From Rhizobium etli_C (lineage in GTDB: Bacteria; Pseudomonadota; Alphaproteobacteria; Rhizobiales; Rhizobiaceae): a DNA stretch of 64,000 nucleotides. This document shows positions 16,343 to 25,081 of the stretch, piece after piece (the stretch's first letter is position 1; each line of letters begins with the position of its first letter). A program made the translations under genes and the position numbers. The notes under the pieces were generated by a model. It did no database searches. It was not told the origin of the DNA and worked only from the letters and a program-made list of their open reading frames with translations. Location: the NCBI RefSeq assembly GCF_014198605.1, contig NZ_JACIHU010000009.1. The stretch is one strand, 5' to 3'.

Positions 16343-17137
16343 TCAAGTCTCCCTGATTGATATCGCTGAAATCTGGCGGCCGTAGTCCGGCTCCTTGCGA
16401 TGCGTCGTCCGGCGATAGGAAAAGAAGCGCTCGCTGTCCGGATAGGTGCAGAGGCCGAGGCTTTCGGCCCGAACGCCGGCCCGGGTCAGCCTGTCGATGG
16501 TCAGTGCCGGCAGATCGAACATAGCGTGGCCCGGCGTTGGGGAAGGCATGAAGAAGCGCTCGTAATCGGGATTTTCGGCGATGAAGCGATCGACGAATTC
16601 CGGTCCGACTTCGTAACTCTCCTGGCTGATCGAGGGGCCGAGGCAGGCCAGTATACTGCCGCGGTCGGCACCCAGGGCTTCCATGGCTGCGACAGTGTTT
16701 TCGAGCACGCCGGTCAGCGCACCCTTCCAGCCGGCATGGGCGGCGCCGATGACGCGATTTTCGGGATCGACAAAGAGGATGGGGCCGCAATCGGCGGCCA
16801 GCACGCCAAGCACAATGCCGGGGACTGCCGTCACCATCGCATCGGCATCGGGGCGAGCGCCGTCATAGTCGGCGCCGATCGTCACGACATCGGGAGAATG
16901 CACCTGATGAACGGTTGCCAGCCGCTCGATCGGCAGATCGAACCAGGCGGCGACGCGGCGGCGGTTTTCCATCACCTTGCCCCGCTCGTCGCTGGAGCCG
17001 AGGCCGACATTGAGACCGCGATAGATCCCTTCGGAAACACCGCCGGCGCGGGTGAAATAACCGTGGCGGATGGCGGCGCCGGCCGCTTCGTTCAGCAGCG
17101 CGCTTTCGATCGGTGCGGGAGAGGCCGCGTCCTGCAT
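16343..17137 (-). CDS. pgeF: Laccase-domain purine nucleosidase / peptidoglycan editing factor
   Basis: 264 residues of the YfiH/PgeF (Cu-oxidase_4) family. The metal site is made by HQVHS near residue 73, the Cys in LAADCGPILF near 115 and the His in GAAHAGWKG near 132. In E. coli the protein removes misplaced L-Ser from peptidoglycan precursors, and relatives act on purine nucleosides; either may apply. Start: the ATG at 17137 (MQDAASPAPIE). An in-frame TTG overlapping the stop of the upstream gene would add 38 residues that look non-conserved. It lies in the lgt / midA-like / pgeF / M24 run with short gaps. Confidence 0.87.
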   Translation of the reverse strand: MQDAASPAPIESALLNEAAGAAIRHGYFTRAGGVSEGIYRGLNVGLGSSDERGKVMENRRRVAAWFDLPIERLATVHQVHSPDVVTIGADYDGARPDADAMVTAVPGIVLGVLAADCGPILFVDPENRVIGAAHAGWKGALTGVLENTVAAMEALGADRGSILACLGPSISQESYEVGPEFVDRFIAENPDYERFFMPSPTPGHAMFDLPALTIDRLTRAGVRAESLGLCTYPDSERFFSYRRTTHRKEPDYGRQISAISIRET

Positions 17138-17247
17138 CTGTGATTCCGGGCTTTTCGAGAGGTTTGTTATTGTCCCGAGCGCATCGCATCGGCGGCGCGC
17201 TTCAAGTTGCTGTTCGCGGGGATGTTGGCTCAGCCGCGTGCGCCCTG

Positions 17248-18348
17248 TCAATCCACCGGACGAAAGGGCATGAGATCGACGGCCGGGTGCGAGACGGCCA
17301 TGACCTTGAAGAGTTCGCCCATCCGGCCTTCACCGGCGCCGGCAAGCCTGTCGACCGCCGTCTGGATGACCTGCTGAGTCTGCGGCTCGCGGTCGCGCCC
17401 GAGAGCGGCGGCGCGCTCGAGAATGCCGAGGCCGGTCAGAAAGTCGCCCTGGTGCAGGGCGCCGTTCAGATGCAGGCCTGATGTCAGCGCCGTTTCGGCG
17501 AGCTGCTGGAAATCGACATGGCTCGTCAGATCGGCTTCGCCGGGATGGGCAAGCGGCGGGTCGAATTCATGCATGCGCACCGCCTGCAGCGTATCGCCGA
17601 AACCGGTGACGAGATGGCCGTAGTCGATGACCAGCGCCGTGCCGCTGAAGGCGCGCAGCCGCTCGCAGATCGCCATCATCACCGCCTGGCGGGCAGGGGA
17701 AATCTCGAAGAGCGTGCCGAGCGGCAGGTTCTGCACCGGTTCGGGAAGCAGCGCGGGATCGAGGCCGGCGACACCGGCTGCGAAGGTCAGCTCGCCGTCG
17801 GCGTCGAGCCCGACCATGCGCTCGCGGAAGCCTGTCTGCGTGCGGACAAACTGGCGGATCGGGATCGCGTCGAACAATTCATTGGTGGCGATCAGGGTGA
17901 AGCCGGGCGGGACTTCGTCGAAGCCGTCGTGCCAGGCGATTCTCTCGCCATAGGCTTCGAGCGTCTGGCTCTGGACGTCGCGCAGACGCTCGCTGGTTTC
18001 GACAAGATGCACGCTCATGATGTCGAAAAGCGGCGGGGCGATGCGAGCGATGACGCGCAGCATGTCCGCCATCATCGTACCGCGGCCGGGCCCGATCTCG
18101 ACGAGGCGCACATCCGCCGGCGTGCCGTGGCGCTGCCAGGCATGGACGATGAAGACGCCGATCATTTCGCCGAAGATCTGGCTGACCTCCGGCGCGGTGA
18201 CGAAATCGCCGGAACGGCCGAAGGGCTCGCGGGTGCGGTAATAGCCATGTTCGGGGTCGGCGAGGCAGAGCGAGAAATAATCGGTGACGCTGATCGGGCC
18301 GTTGGCCTGGATGATCGCCTTGATCTTTTCGCCGAGAGCGGTGTTCAT
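17248..18348 (-). CDS. SAM-dependent methyltransferase, MidA/NDUFAF7 family
   Basis: 366 residues. The SAM-binding motif EIGPGRGTMMADML at about 93-106 and the family block GDFVTAPEVSQIFGEMIG at about 48-65 are clear. The mitochondrial relative NDUFAF7 methylates an arginine of NADH dehydrogenase subunit NDUFS2, and a similar complex I role is plausible in alphaproteobacteria. The acidic TNELFDAIPIRQF block supports Arg-methyltransferase-like chemistry. Start: the ATG at 18348 (MNTALGEKIKAII), 17 bases after the lgt stop. It probably shares a transcript with lgt, as in many Rhizobiales. Confidence 0.88.
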   Translation of the reverse strand: MNTALGEKIKAIIQANGPISVTDYFSLCLADPEHGYYRTREPFGRSGDFVTAPEVSQIFGEMIGVFIVHAWQRHGTPADVRLVEIGPGRGTMMADMLRVIARIAPPLFDIMSVHLVETSERLRDVQSQTLEAYGERIAWHDGFDEVPPGFTLIATNELFDAIPIRQFVRTQTGFRERMVGLDADGELTFAAGVAGLDPALLPEPVQNLPLGTLFEISPARQAVMMAICERLRAFSGTALVIDYGHLVTGFGDTLQAVRMHEFDPPLAHPGEADLTSHVDFQQLAETALTSGLHLNGALHQGDFLTGLGILERAAALGRDREPQTQQVIQTAVDRLAGAGEGRMGELFKVMAVSHPAVDLMPFRPVD

Positions 18349-18365
18349 GTCGTTTATCCGCCGTG

Positions 18366-19184
18366 TCAGAGCTGCAGCGCAGCCTGGCGACGGGCGCGCA
18401 GCATCGCCCAGAGGCCGAGCAGGATCATCGGCGAGGAGAGAACCATGCCCATGGTCAACCAGGTGGTGCCGAGGAGGTAGCCGAGCTGGGCGTCGGGCTC
18501 GCGGAAGAATTCGACGAAGATGCGCGACAGCGCATAGCCGCAGACGAAGACGCCGGTGACGAAGCCGGGGCTTTTCAGCGCGCGCATGCCGTAGACGAGG
18601 GCGGCCAGAACCAGAAGCAGGACGATGCCTTCGAGGCCGGCCTCGTAGAGCTGGCTGGGGTGACGGGCGAACGGACCGCCGGTCGGGAAGACCACGGCCC
18701 AGGGCACGTCGGTCAACCGGCCCCAAAGCTCGCCATTGATGAAATTGGCGATGCGTCCGAAGAACAGTCCGAAGGGAACGACCGTGGCGACGATGTCGAA
18801 CAGGCTCCAGATTGGAATGGCATGGCGGCGGGCAAAGAGGATCATGGCTATCGTCGTGCCGGCCAGGCCGCCATGGAACGACATGCCGCCGTTCCAGATC
18901 TGAACCGCACGCACGGGATCATGCAGGACGGCTGTGAGATCATAGAAGAAAATATAGCCGAGGCGACCGCCGAGGACGACGCCGAGGGCTGCCCAGACGA
19001 TGAAATCGTCGAGCTGCACCCTTGATATCGGCGACGCGTTACCGGGCCAGAGACTGTCGTTGGCGGCAATGCGGCGGGCATAGGCCCAGCCGAGCAGAAT
19101 GCCGGCGACATAGGCGAGACCGTACCAGTGAATCGCCAGCGGACCGATCGAAAAGGCGATCGGATCGATGTCCGGGAAAGGCAT
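18366..19184 (-). CDS. lgt: Prolipoprotein diacylglyceryl transferase
   Basis: Inner-membrane enzyme that transfers diacylglycerol from phosphatidylglycerol to the lipobox Cys of prolipoproteins, such as the lipoprotein encoded downstream at 14265-15083. Seven membrane helices are apparent. The essential His lies in GGMSFHGGLAG, and the Lgt signature GRIANFINGELWGR is intact. Start: the ATG at 19184 (MPFPDIDPIAFSIGPL), where the conserved region begins; a TTG or GTG start 10-15 codons upstream (LPIAADLLAI) is possible and better placed for a ribosome site. It is the first gene of a four-gene run. Confidence 0.95.
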   Translation of the reverse strand: MPFPDIDPIAFSIGPLAIHWYGLAYVAGILLGWAYARRIAANDSLWPGNASPISRVQLDDFIVWAALGVVLGGRLGYIFFYDLTAVLHDPVRAVQIWNGGMSFHGGLAGTTIAMILFARRHAIPIWSLFDIVATVVPFGLFFGRIANFINGELWGRLTDVPWAVVFPTGGPFARHPSQLYEAGLEGIVLLLVLAALVYGMRALKSPGFVTGVFVCGYALSRIFVEFFREPDAQLGYLLGTTWLTMGMVLSSPMILLGLWAMLRARRQAALQL

Positions 19185-19417
19185 GATGGCAAGGAGATCG
19201 GCGGCTATCGGCAAGGTTTTCCCATCCGTTGAAGTCGGCGGAACATGCCGCTGCGATCCCGGACGGTCAAGTCCATTGTTCGTGATCTCGCTTTCGCAGC
19301 CCGGTCCGGCGAGGACTATCCCGTGCAAAGCGCTTGCATCGCCGATGGCGAAGCCCTACCTCAATCTTCGAGGCCCGGAAGGGTCGAATTCACCGCATCC
19401 GAAGGGAGAAAAACGCC

Positions 19418-19678
19418 ATGACGACCGGAACGAACCGCATCATGGATGAGTTCGCCAAGCTGATGACCGACGCGGCAGGTGCTGCCCAGGGAGTCCGCAA
19501 GGAGATCGAGACGGCTTTCAACGCCCAGGCCGAGCGTTGGCTGAACAGCATGGACGTCGTCAAGCGCGAGGAATTCGAGGCCGTGCGCGAGATGGCGATC
19601 AAGGCACGCGACGAAAACGAGGCGCTTGCCGCCCGCATCGCGGCGTTGGAAGCAAGGCTTGCCGGCGAAGGCCACTGA
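19418..19678 (+). CDS. ubiK: UbiK-type accessory factor / BMFP domain protein
   Basis: 86 residues: an amphipathic N-terminal half (MDEFAKLMTDAAGAAQGVRKE) and a C-terminal coiled coil (EFEAVREMAIKARDENEALA), the hallmark of the BMFP/DUF526 family. In E. coli UbiK trimerises, fuses membranes in vitro and helps ubiquinone synthesis under oxygen. AAGGGAGAAAA precedes the ATG at 19418. It diverges from lgt with about 230 bases between. I infer the role from family membership only. Confidence 0.85.
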   Translation: MTTGTNRIMDEFAKLMTDAAGAAQGVRKEIETAFNAQAERWLNSMDVVKREEFEAVREMAIKARDENEALAARIAALEARLAGEGH

Positions 19679-20066
19679 GTTCCGACAGAAAGCGAGACGC
19701 GGCATGGCCTCATTGCCCCATGCCGTGTCTGTCACAAAAAATTCAGGTGAGTTTTCCACCTGTGGACACTGCCAAAAAAGCCAATACGCAGAGTCGCTTA
19801 TTCTCCCTTCTGAATTGAGTTTCGAAGTGCTTTCCACAGTGGCCGCGCCCTATTTTCCGCTCAGGGGGCTGGCAGGTGGCAAGGGTCATTATACACTGAT
19901 TTTAAATGATGATTCGAAGCGACTTGGTAAGCTCCGGGCAGGTTATCTGCGTTAAGTCTGGTAGCGGTTCAACGATCATCCGGTGGTAGTTTCCGGTATT
20001 TGCGTGTGTCTTTCTTGTGTTCGTACACGAAGTTAGTCGCATTCATTCCGGTCAAGAAGGTGCTGC
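19679..20066. other. 388-base intergenic region between ubiK and ybjN-like gene
   Basis: It holds a 13-bp hairpin (19695-19707 with 19718-19730, AGACGCGGCATGG arms, one mismatch) that may end ubiK transcription although no T tract follows on the plus strand. A small TCCACctGTGGA palindrome is at 19758-19769. The rest is AT-rich for this genome and probably carries the promoter of the ybjN-proC-csaA group; no convincing -35/-10 pair or small gene is seen. Confidence 0.4.
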
Positions 20067-20567
20067 ATGAACCTGATGGAATTGGAAGTCGAGCGTCAGT
20101 CGAACCCGGTCGATATGATCGAGTACGTGGCCTCCAACAATGACTGGTCGTTCGAACGGTCCGGCGAGGACGAGATCGCGATGACGGTCGAGGGGCGCTG
20201 GGCGGACTATCATGTCTCCTTCTCCTGGATGGAGGAATTCGAGGCGCTGCATCTTGGCTGCGCCTTCGATATCAAGGTCCCCGACATCCGGGTCAACGAG
20301 GTGGTCAAGCTGCTCTCGGCGATCAACGGACAGGTGTTGATGGGGCATTTCGACCTCTGGCGCCAGGAAGACGTCGTCATCTTCAGGCAGTCGCTGCTGC
20401 TTGCCGGCGGCGCCGAGCCGACCAACCGCCAGGTGGAAGTGCTGCTTTCCAGCGCGCTCGACACCTGCGAGGCCTATTTCCAGGCTTTCCAGTTCGTCGT
20501 CTGGTCCGGCATGGATGCGGCCAAGGCAATGGAAGCCGTGCTGTTCGAAACGGTCGGCGAGGCGTAA
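20067..20567 (+). CDS. YbjN-domain protein
   Basis: 166 residues of the YbjN/type III secretion chaperone-like fold (MIEYVASNNDWSFERSGEDE at the start, then beta strands ending in WMEEFEALHLGCAFDI, and a helical second half). YbjN proteins affect motility, biofilm and stress phenotypes in E. coli when altered, with unknown biochemistry. The stop TAA (20565-20567) is one base from the proC ATG, so the two are co-transcribed and probably coupled. This ybjN-proC order is common in Rhizobiales. AGAAGG precedes the ATG. Confidence 0.85.
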   Translation: MNLMELEVERQSNPVDMIEYVASNNDWSFERSGEDEIAMTVEGRWADYHVSFSWMEEFEALHLGCAFDIKVPDIRVNEVVKLLSAINGQVLMGHFDLWRQEDVVIFRQSLLLAGGAEPTNRQVEVLLSSALDTCEAYFQAFQFVVWSGMDAAKAMEAVLFETVGEA

Positions 20568-20568
20568 G

Positions 20569-21396
20569 ATGCCAGCCAAGGCTTTCTCCTCGAAGCATCC
20601 CGTCGTTCTGATCGGCGCCGGCAATATGGGCGGCGCGATGCTCTCCGGCTGGCTGAAGAGCGGCGTTCCGGGCTCGGCCGTCATCGTCGTCGATCCCGGC
20701 CCGTCGCCGGCGATGCTGGCGACGATCGGCGAGGCGGGAGCGACCCATCTCGCGGCGCTTCCGGCAGCGTTGAAGGCAGGTGTCTTGTTCCTTGCGGTGA
20801 AGCCGCAGGTGATGGAGGCGGTGTTGCCGGCGGTGAAAAGCGCTGTCGGGCCGGAGACGGTCGTCGTCTCGGTCGCTGCCGGCAAGACGCTCGGTTTTCT
20901 CGAAAAGCATCTCGGGAAAGCCGCCATGGTACGGGCCATGCCGAACACGCCGGCCATGGTCGGCCGTGGCGTCACCGGGGCCTATGCCAATTCAGCGGTC
21001 AGCGATCAGCAGCGCGAGCGCGTCCATTCGCTTCTGCGCGTCTCCGGCCCGGTCGAATGGGTGCCTGCGGAAGCCGATATCGATGCCGTGACGGCGCTTT
21101 CCGGCAGTGGCCCGGCCTATGTCTTCTATCTCGTCGACTGTATGGCGGAGGCGGGCCGTAAGCTCGGCCTGCAGGCGGACCTCGCCATGCGTCTTGCGCG
21201 GGAAACTGTCGCGGGGGCTGGTGAACTCTTGCACCAGTCCCCCGACGATGCGTCGCGGCTGCGGCAGAACGTGACTTCTCCGGGCGGCACGACGGCGGCG
21301 GCGTTGGCGGTGCTAATGGCCGAAAACGGCATGCAGCCTTTGTTCGATAAGGCACTCGCGGCAGCGCGCAAGCGGGCCGAGGAACTGGCCGGCTGA
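20569..21396 (+). CDS. proC: Pyrroline-5-carboxylate reductase
   Basis: 275 residues. Last step of proline synthesis, NAD(P)H-dependent. The Rossmann motif LIGAGNMGGAM is at about residues 14-24. The C-terminal signature (NVTSPGGTTAAALAVL) around 240-255 and ALSGSGPAY at about 177-185 identify P5CR. The ATG at 20569 is preferred over a longer upstream frame because that frame overlaps the whole end of the ybjN-like gene and lacks homology. Second gene of the ybjN-proC-csaA group, with csaA 11 bases downstream. Confidence 0.96.
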   Translation: MPAKAFSSKHPVVLIGAGNMGGAMLSGWLKSGVPGSAVIVVDPGPSPAMLATIGEAGATHLAALPAALKAGVLFLAVKPQVMEAVLPAVKSAVGPETVVVSVAAGKTLGFLEKHLGKAAMVRAMPNTPAMVGRGVTGAYANSAVSDQQRERVHSLLRVSGPVEWVPAEADIDAVTALSGSGPAYVFYLVDCMAEAGRKLGLQADLAMRLARETVAGAGELLHQSPDDASRLRQNVTSPGGTTAAALAVLMAENGMQPLFDKALAAARKRAEELAG

Positions 21397-21407
21397 CGGA
21401 GCTCCTT

Positions 21408-21749
21408 ATGGCCGAAGAGATCACCTATGCAGATTTCGATCGTGTCGACATTCGTGTCGGCACGGTCGTCGAGGCCAGTCCCTTTCCGGAAGCGCGCAAA
21501 CCGGCGTTCAAGCTGGTCATCGATTTCGGCCCCGACATAGGCATGAAAAAATCCTCGGCGCAAATCACCGTGCATTATACGCCGGAAAGGCTGATCGGCC
21601 GGCAGGTCCTTGGCGTAGTCAACTTCCCGCCACGCCAGATCGGGCCGTTCCGCTCGGAAGTACTGACTCTGGGGTTTGCGGATGAGAACGGCGCGATCGT
21701 GCTCGCCGCGGTGGAGCAGCCGGTGCCGAACGGCCAGAAGATGATGTGA
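21408..21749 (+). CDS. csaA: CsaA-like tRNA-binding domain protein
   Basis: 113 residues forming a single EMAPII/OB-type tRNA-binding domain (FDRVDIRVGTVVEASPFPEARKP...). Bacillus CsaA has chaperone and Sec-export helper activity and the fold binds tRNA. The ATG at 21408 (MAEEITYADFDRVDIRV) is the normal start, with GGAGC upstream. It is the last gene of the ybjN-proC group and converges on the metallo-hydrolase gene eight bases away. The dimer-interface region and C-terminal NGQKMM match the family. Confidence 0.88.
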   Translation: MAEEITYADFDRVDIRVGTVVEASPFPEARKPAFKLVIDFGPDIGMKKSSAQITVHYTPERLIGRQVLGVVNFPPRQIGPFRSEVLTLGFADENGAIVLAAVEQPVPNGQKMM

Positions 21750-21757
21750 GCCTCGGC

Positions 21758-22459
21758 TCACATACTTTTATCGGGCGTTGCGCCTGATTTGCCCGCATCC
21801 GAGCCGTTACGCGGTCTTATCTCCTGCAGAAACGGATTGTTTCGTCGCTCATCGCCGATGCGGCTGCCAGGGCCGTGACCACAGATGAAGCCGACCTCGT
21901 CGCCGAGCGGCAGGACCTTGTCGCGGATTGAATCCAACAGCTGCTGATGATTGCCGCCCGGCAGATCGGTGCGGCCGATCGAGCCGTTGAAGAGCACGTC
22001 GCCGAGATGAGCGAAGTTCTGGGCTCGGTTGAAATAGATGACATGGCCGGGGGCATGGCCGGGCGCGTGATAGACGTCAAACTCGTGGGCGCCGAAGGAA
22101 ACCTTGTCGCCATCCTTGAGCCAGCGGTCGGGCAGGACGTTGCGCAATCCTGATATGCCGTAGTTCGCCGCCTGGGTCTCGATGCGCTGCAAAAGCGGCA
22201 GGTCGTCTTGGTGCGGGCCGACGATGTCGACGCCGAGGGCTTCCTTCAACTCTTTGGCGCCGCCGGCATGGTCGAGGTGGCCGTGCGTCAGCCAGATTTC
22301 CTTGATGGTCAGGCCGCTTTTCTCGATAGCCTGGAGAATGAGCGGCACGTCGCCACCCGGATCGACGACGACGCCTTCCTGGGTGTCGGGATCGAAGAAG
22401 ACCGTGCAGTTCTGTTGAAAAGGTGTCACCGGAATGATGCCGGCCTGGAGCATGCCCAT
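21758..22459 (-). CDS. Metallo-beta-lactamase-fold hydrolase (glyoxalase II-like)
   Basis: 233 residues. THGHLDHAGG at about residues 58-67 is the metal-binding HxHxDH motif. The later ligands are the His in HAPGHAPGH near 134, the Asp in HLGDVLFNG near 153 and the His in FICGHGPGS near 198. The N-terminal FQQNCTVFFD is typical of YcbL/GloB-like proteins that hydrolyse thioesters such as S-lactoylglutathione. The last 25 residues are polar and non-conserved. Substrate specificity cannot be assigned. It is monocistronic, and the divergent SH3 gene lies about 285 bases away. Confidence 0.87.
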   Translation of the reverse strand: MGMLQAGIIPVTPFQQNCTVFFDPDTQEGVVVDPGGDVPLILQAIEKSGLTIKEIWLTHGHLDHAGGAKELKEALGVDIVGPHQDDLPLLQRIETQAANYGISGLRNVLPDRWLKDGDKVSFGAHEFDVYHAPGHAPGHVIYFNRAQNFAHLGDVLFNGSIGRTDLPGGNHQQLLDSIRDKVLPLGDEVGFICGHGPGSRIGDERRNNPFLQEIRPRNGSDAGKSGATPDKSM

Positions 22460-22744
22460 AAGTGCCTCGCTTGGTGTCTCGGGTGCTCAGGTATAGTTCG
22501 AAAAGGCGGCAAGGACAGCCGGAAACTGCTGCCGGCGTAGGCTGCTTCACGGCAAAAAGACAAGCTGCAATACAAATTTATGGGGTTCTCCGCTATCCCC
22601 ATGCAGCGGCATAATCAGGTTTTTTCATATTTTTCAAATGCTTGTGCGCGGCTGTCTGGAGCCGCCCATTTGTCGGGAGCAGCCGAGGGGAACATCGTGG
22701 AACGCCGTGCGTTGTCCGGCCATCGAAACCAAGGAGACGCTCAC

Positions 22745-23362
22745 ATGACCTTGAAGAGAAACATCCTACTGGCTGGAGCCGTGCTCCTGGCGACCGGCGG
22801 TCTGGCGCAGGCGGAGATGGTCGCGACCACGGTCAACGACCTCAACATCCGCGCAGGTCCGGGTCCGCAATATCCGACAGTCGGCCTTGCTACCCGCGGC
22901 TCGACCGCGGTGCTCGATGGCTGCATCGAAGGCAGCCGCTGGTGCCGCGTCGACGTCAACGGCATGCGCGGCTGGGTCTATGCCGATTATCTGCAGATGG
23001 ATTATGGCGGCAACCAGGTGATCGTCGAGCAGCACCGCGCCGAAATCGGCGTTCCCGTCGTCACTTACGAGTCGACCGCCAGCGTCGTCCCGGCTGATCC
23101 GCAGCCGGCGCCAGGCGACGAACTGATCGGCCCGGTCGGGGCTGTCGAGACCATCACTCCGCCGGAGACGGTGCGCACCTATATCGAAACCAATCCCACC
23201 GAGACGGTGCGGCTCGGCGGCGATGTCGTCGTCGGTGCAGAGGTGCCGGGTGATGTCACATTCCAGACCATCCCCGACTATGAATACCGCTATACCAGGA
23301 TCAACGACCGTCCCGTGCTGGTCGATCCCGGCACGCGCCGGATCGTCTATGTCTATGAATGA
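22745..23362 (+). CDS. Exported bacterial SH3 / DUF1236 protein
   Basis: 205 residues. A signal peptide (about 1-24, ending AQAEM) is followed by an SH3_3 domain (about 28-80, DLNIRAGPGPQYPTVG and the paired Cys in GCIEGSRWCRV), a Pro/Thr/Glu-rich linker, and a C-terminal DUF1236 (YRYTRINDRPVLVDPGTRRIVY). DUF1236 proteins with SH3 domains are typical of Rhizobiales and probably sit in the periplasm on peptidoglycan; a function is not established. I chose the ATG at 22745 for its AAGGAG upstream and the signal peptide. A terminator follows directly. Confidence 0.85.
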   Translation: MTLKRNILLAGAVLLATGGLAQAEMVATTVNDLNIRAGPGPQYPTVGLATRGSTAVLDGCIEGSRWCRVDVNGMRGWVYADYLQMDYGGNQVIVEQHRAEIGVPVVTYESTASVVPADPQPAPGDELIGPVGAVETITPPETVRTYIETNPTETVRLGGDVVVGAEVPGDVTFQTIPDYEYRYTRINDRPVLVDPGTRRIVYVYE

Positions 23363-23382
23363 CGTGATCGGGAATTTCAACG

Positions 23383-23408
23383 AGGCGGCCCGCGGGCCGC
23401 CTTTAGTT
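23383..23408 (+). terminator. Terminator after the SH3/DUF1236 gene
   Basis: Nine-base arms AGGCGGCCC / GGGCCGCCT around a minimal loop, followed by TTTAGTTT, 21 bases past the stop. Confidence 0.6.
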
Positions 23409-23808
23409 TGATGACACCTCGATTTCAAATCGAAGCAAATGCTCGGGAAAGCTTGAGCATGACGAAAGAAGCCTAGGCCGAGCGGCGATCGCCGCCAGAT
23501 AGATGCAGTCGGCCCGCGCCAAACCGCCCATCATCCCGCTGCCGCGCCAAGCGATCGGCTTGACACCTCCGGCGCTTCACGCGCGGTGCCTGTTGATTGT
23601 TGTCCCCATTACGTTTTATCCACAGACGCAGGGGGAAATTGCGCGTTGCGCCGGATGGGCCTTGGTTCCAAGGAAATGCCAGCAGAGAAAACTCCGTGCG
23701 GGGCTGCCGCAGAGTTCGGAAAGCCAGCAGCGACGCAATTTAAGTCAATAAAACTGACCTATCCCCGCGAAAACGTCCCGCAGTGCGGGGAAAAGAAAGG
23801 AAAGCCGA
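23409..23808. other. 400-base intergenic region before the MarR-type gene
   Basis: It contains an imperfect inverted repeat ATGCTCgggaaagcttGAGCAT at 23439-23460 that may be a degraded RIME-like remnant, then a run of GC-rich sequence without a credible gene. It should hold the promoter of the MarR/response-regulator pair, but I see no convincing -35/-10 boxes. A short CCCGCAGTGCGGGG palindrome is at 23777-23790, close to the gene start, and could be an operator. Confidence 0.3.
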
Positions 23809-24300
23809 GTGTCACGACAGACCGGTCCGAAAGCGGGCAAGCCGGAGCCGCTGGCCACGCCGATGGAAGATACCGAGACGATCGATTTCGAGATCATCGA
23901 GCTGTTCTTCTTTGCTTATCGCGACTTCGTTTCCGATCCCGACGCCATCCTCGAAAAGAGCGGTTTCGGCCGGGCGCATCATCGTGTCGTGCATTTCGTC
24001 AACCGCAATCCCGGCATGACGGTGGCCGATCTTCTCGACACGCTGAAGATCACCAAGCAGAGTCTTGCAAGGGTGCTGAAACAGCTGATCGATTCAGGCT
24101 ATATTCGCCAGGTGGCGGGGCCTGAGGACCGGCGGCAGCGCAAGCTTTATCCGACGAAATCGGGGCGCGAGCTGGCGCTTGCGCTTGCAGAGCCGCAATC
24201 GCGCCGCATTGAGCGGGCATTCGAAGGAGCCTCCGCGCAGGTGCGGGAGGGGGTGAAGGCCTTCCTCGGGGGCATGCGGGACAGAAAGAAGGCGGATTGA
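23809..24300 (+). CDS. MarR-family regulator, PetP-like
   Basis: 163 residues from a GTG start preceded by GAAAGGAAAG. The winged-helix MarR domain spans about 30-150, with recognition segment NPGMTVADLLDTLKITKQSL and the wing AGPEDRRQRKL. It ends directly before the ATG of an OmpR-type regulator. This MarR / 233-residue response-regulator pair matches in order and size the petP-petR operon of Rhodobacter capsulatus, which affects bc1 expression. Whether it acts on petC here (24 kb away) is inference. There are no sensing cysteines. Confidence 0.85.
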   Translation: MSRQTGPKAGKPEPLATPMEDTETIDFEIIELFFFAYRDFVSDPDAILEKSGFGRAHHRVVHFVNRNPGMTVADLLDTLKITKQSLARVLKQLIDSGYIRQVAGPEDRRQRKLYPTKSGRELALALAEPQSRRIERAFEGASAQVREGVKAFLGGMRDRKKAD

Positions 24301-25002
24301 ATGGCGGTCAAGACAGGTATTTCCGATGATGCGGCGCATCTGCTGGTGGTCGACGACGACTCCCGCATCCGCGCGCTGCTCAATCGTTATCTTGCGGAGA
24401 ACGGTTTTCGCGTCACCGTCGCGGCCGACGGCGCCGAGGCGCAGCGCAAGCTTGCGGGTCTCGATTTCGACCTGATCATCATGGATGTGATGATGCCCGG
24501 TGAATCCGGCATCGACGTCACCCGCGGGCTTCGCGCCATCAAGAACGTGCCGATCATCATGCTGACGGCGCTGGCGGAATCGGGCAACCGCATCGAAGGC
24601 CTCGAGGCCGGCGCCGACGACTATCTCTCCAAGCCCTTCGATCCGCGCGAGCTGGTGCTGCGCATCAACAACATCCTGCGCCGCAACGCTGGCGGTGAGG
24701 GGCTGAAGATCGAACAGGTCATGTTCGGCCCCTATACTTTCTCCTTGACCCGCAAGGAGCTGAAGAAGGCAAGCGAGGTGATCCGGCTCACGGACCGCGA
24801 GCAGGAAATCATGCTGCTCTTTGCGCGGCGCGCCGGCGACACGATCCCCCGCCACGAACTGATCGGAAACGACACCGAGGTCGGCGAGCGGACGATCGAC
24901 GTGCAGATCAACCGGCTCAGGCGCAAGATCGAGGAGGATCCGGCCAACCCCGTCTGGCTGCAGACAGTGCGCGGCATCGGATACCGGCTGAGCATCGATT
25001 AG
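24301..25002 (+). CDS. OmpR-family response regulator, PetR-like
   Basis: 233 residues. The receiver domain (about 12-125) has acidic pocket VVDDD, the phosphoacceptor Asp in IIMDVMMPGESG and the Lys in LSKPFDP. The DNA-binding winged helix (140-230) ends in GERTIDVQINRLRRKIE and VRGIGYRLSID. It starts at the base after the MarR stop, and a histidine kinase gene follows after 79 bases, so the three probably form one operon. The pairing recalls petP-petR in R. capsulatus; there petR has no adjacent kinase, so the kinase here would make it a complete two-component system. Confidence 0.9.
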   Translation: MAVKTGISDDAAHLLVVDDDSRIRALLNRYLAENGFRVTVAADGAEAQRKLAGLDFDLIIMDVMMPGESGIDVTRGLRAIKNVPIIMLTALAESGNRIEGLEAGADDYLSKPFDPRELVLRINNILRRNAGGEGLKIEQVMFGPYTFSLTRKELKKASEVIRLTDREQEIMLLFARRAGDTIPRHELIGNDTEVGERTIDVQINRLRRKIEEDPANPVWLQTVRGIGYRLSID

Positions 25003-25017
25003 ATTTGAGGAAGCGGA

Positions 25018-25060
25018 AGATGATGCCGATGGCGGTTCACACTTTCCGGCACCATGCTCC
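25018..25060. repeat. Partial RIME-like palindrome between response regulator and kinase
   Basis: The segment CGGTTCACACTTTCCGGCACCATGCTC matches the second palindrome of the elements at 2129-2242 and 43548-43659 at most positions, written in short pieces here as TCACACTT and CATGCTC. It is a degenerate half-copy in the 79-base gap. If transcribed it would form a weak hairpin. Confidence 0.55.
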
Positions 25061-25081
25061 GAAAGGCCAGGACCGACGCCG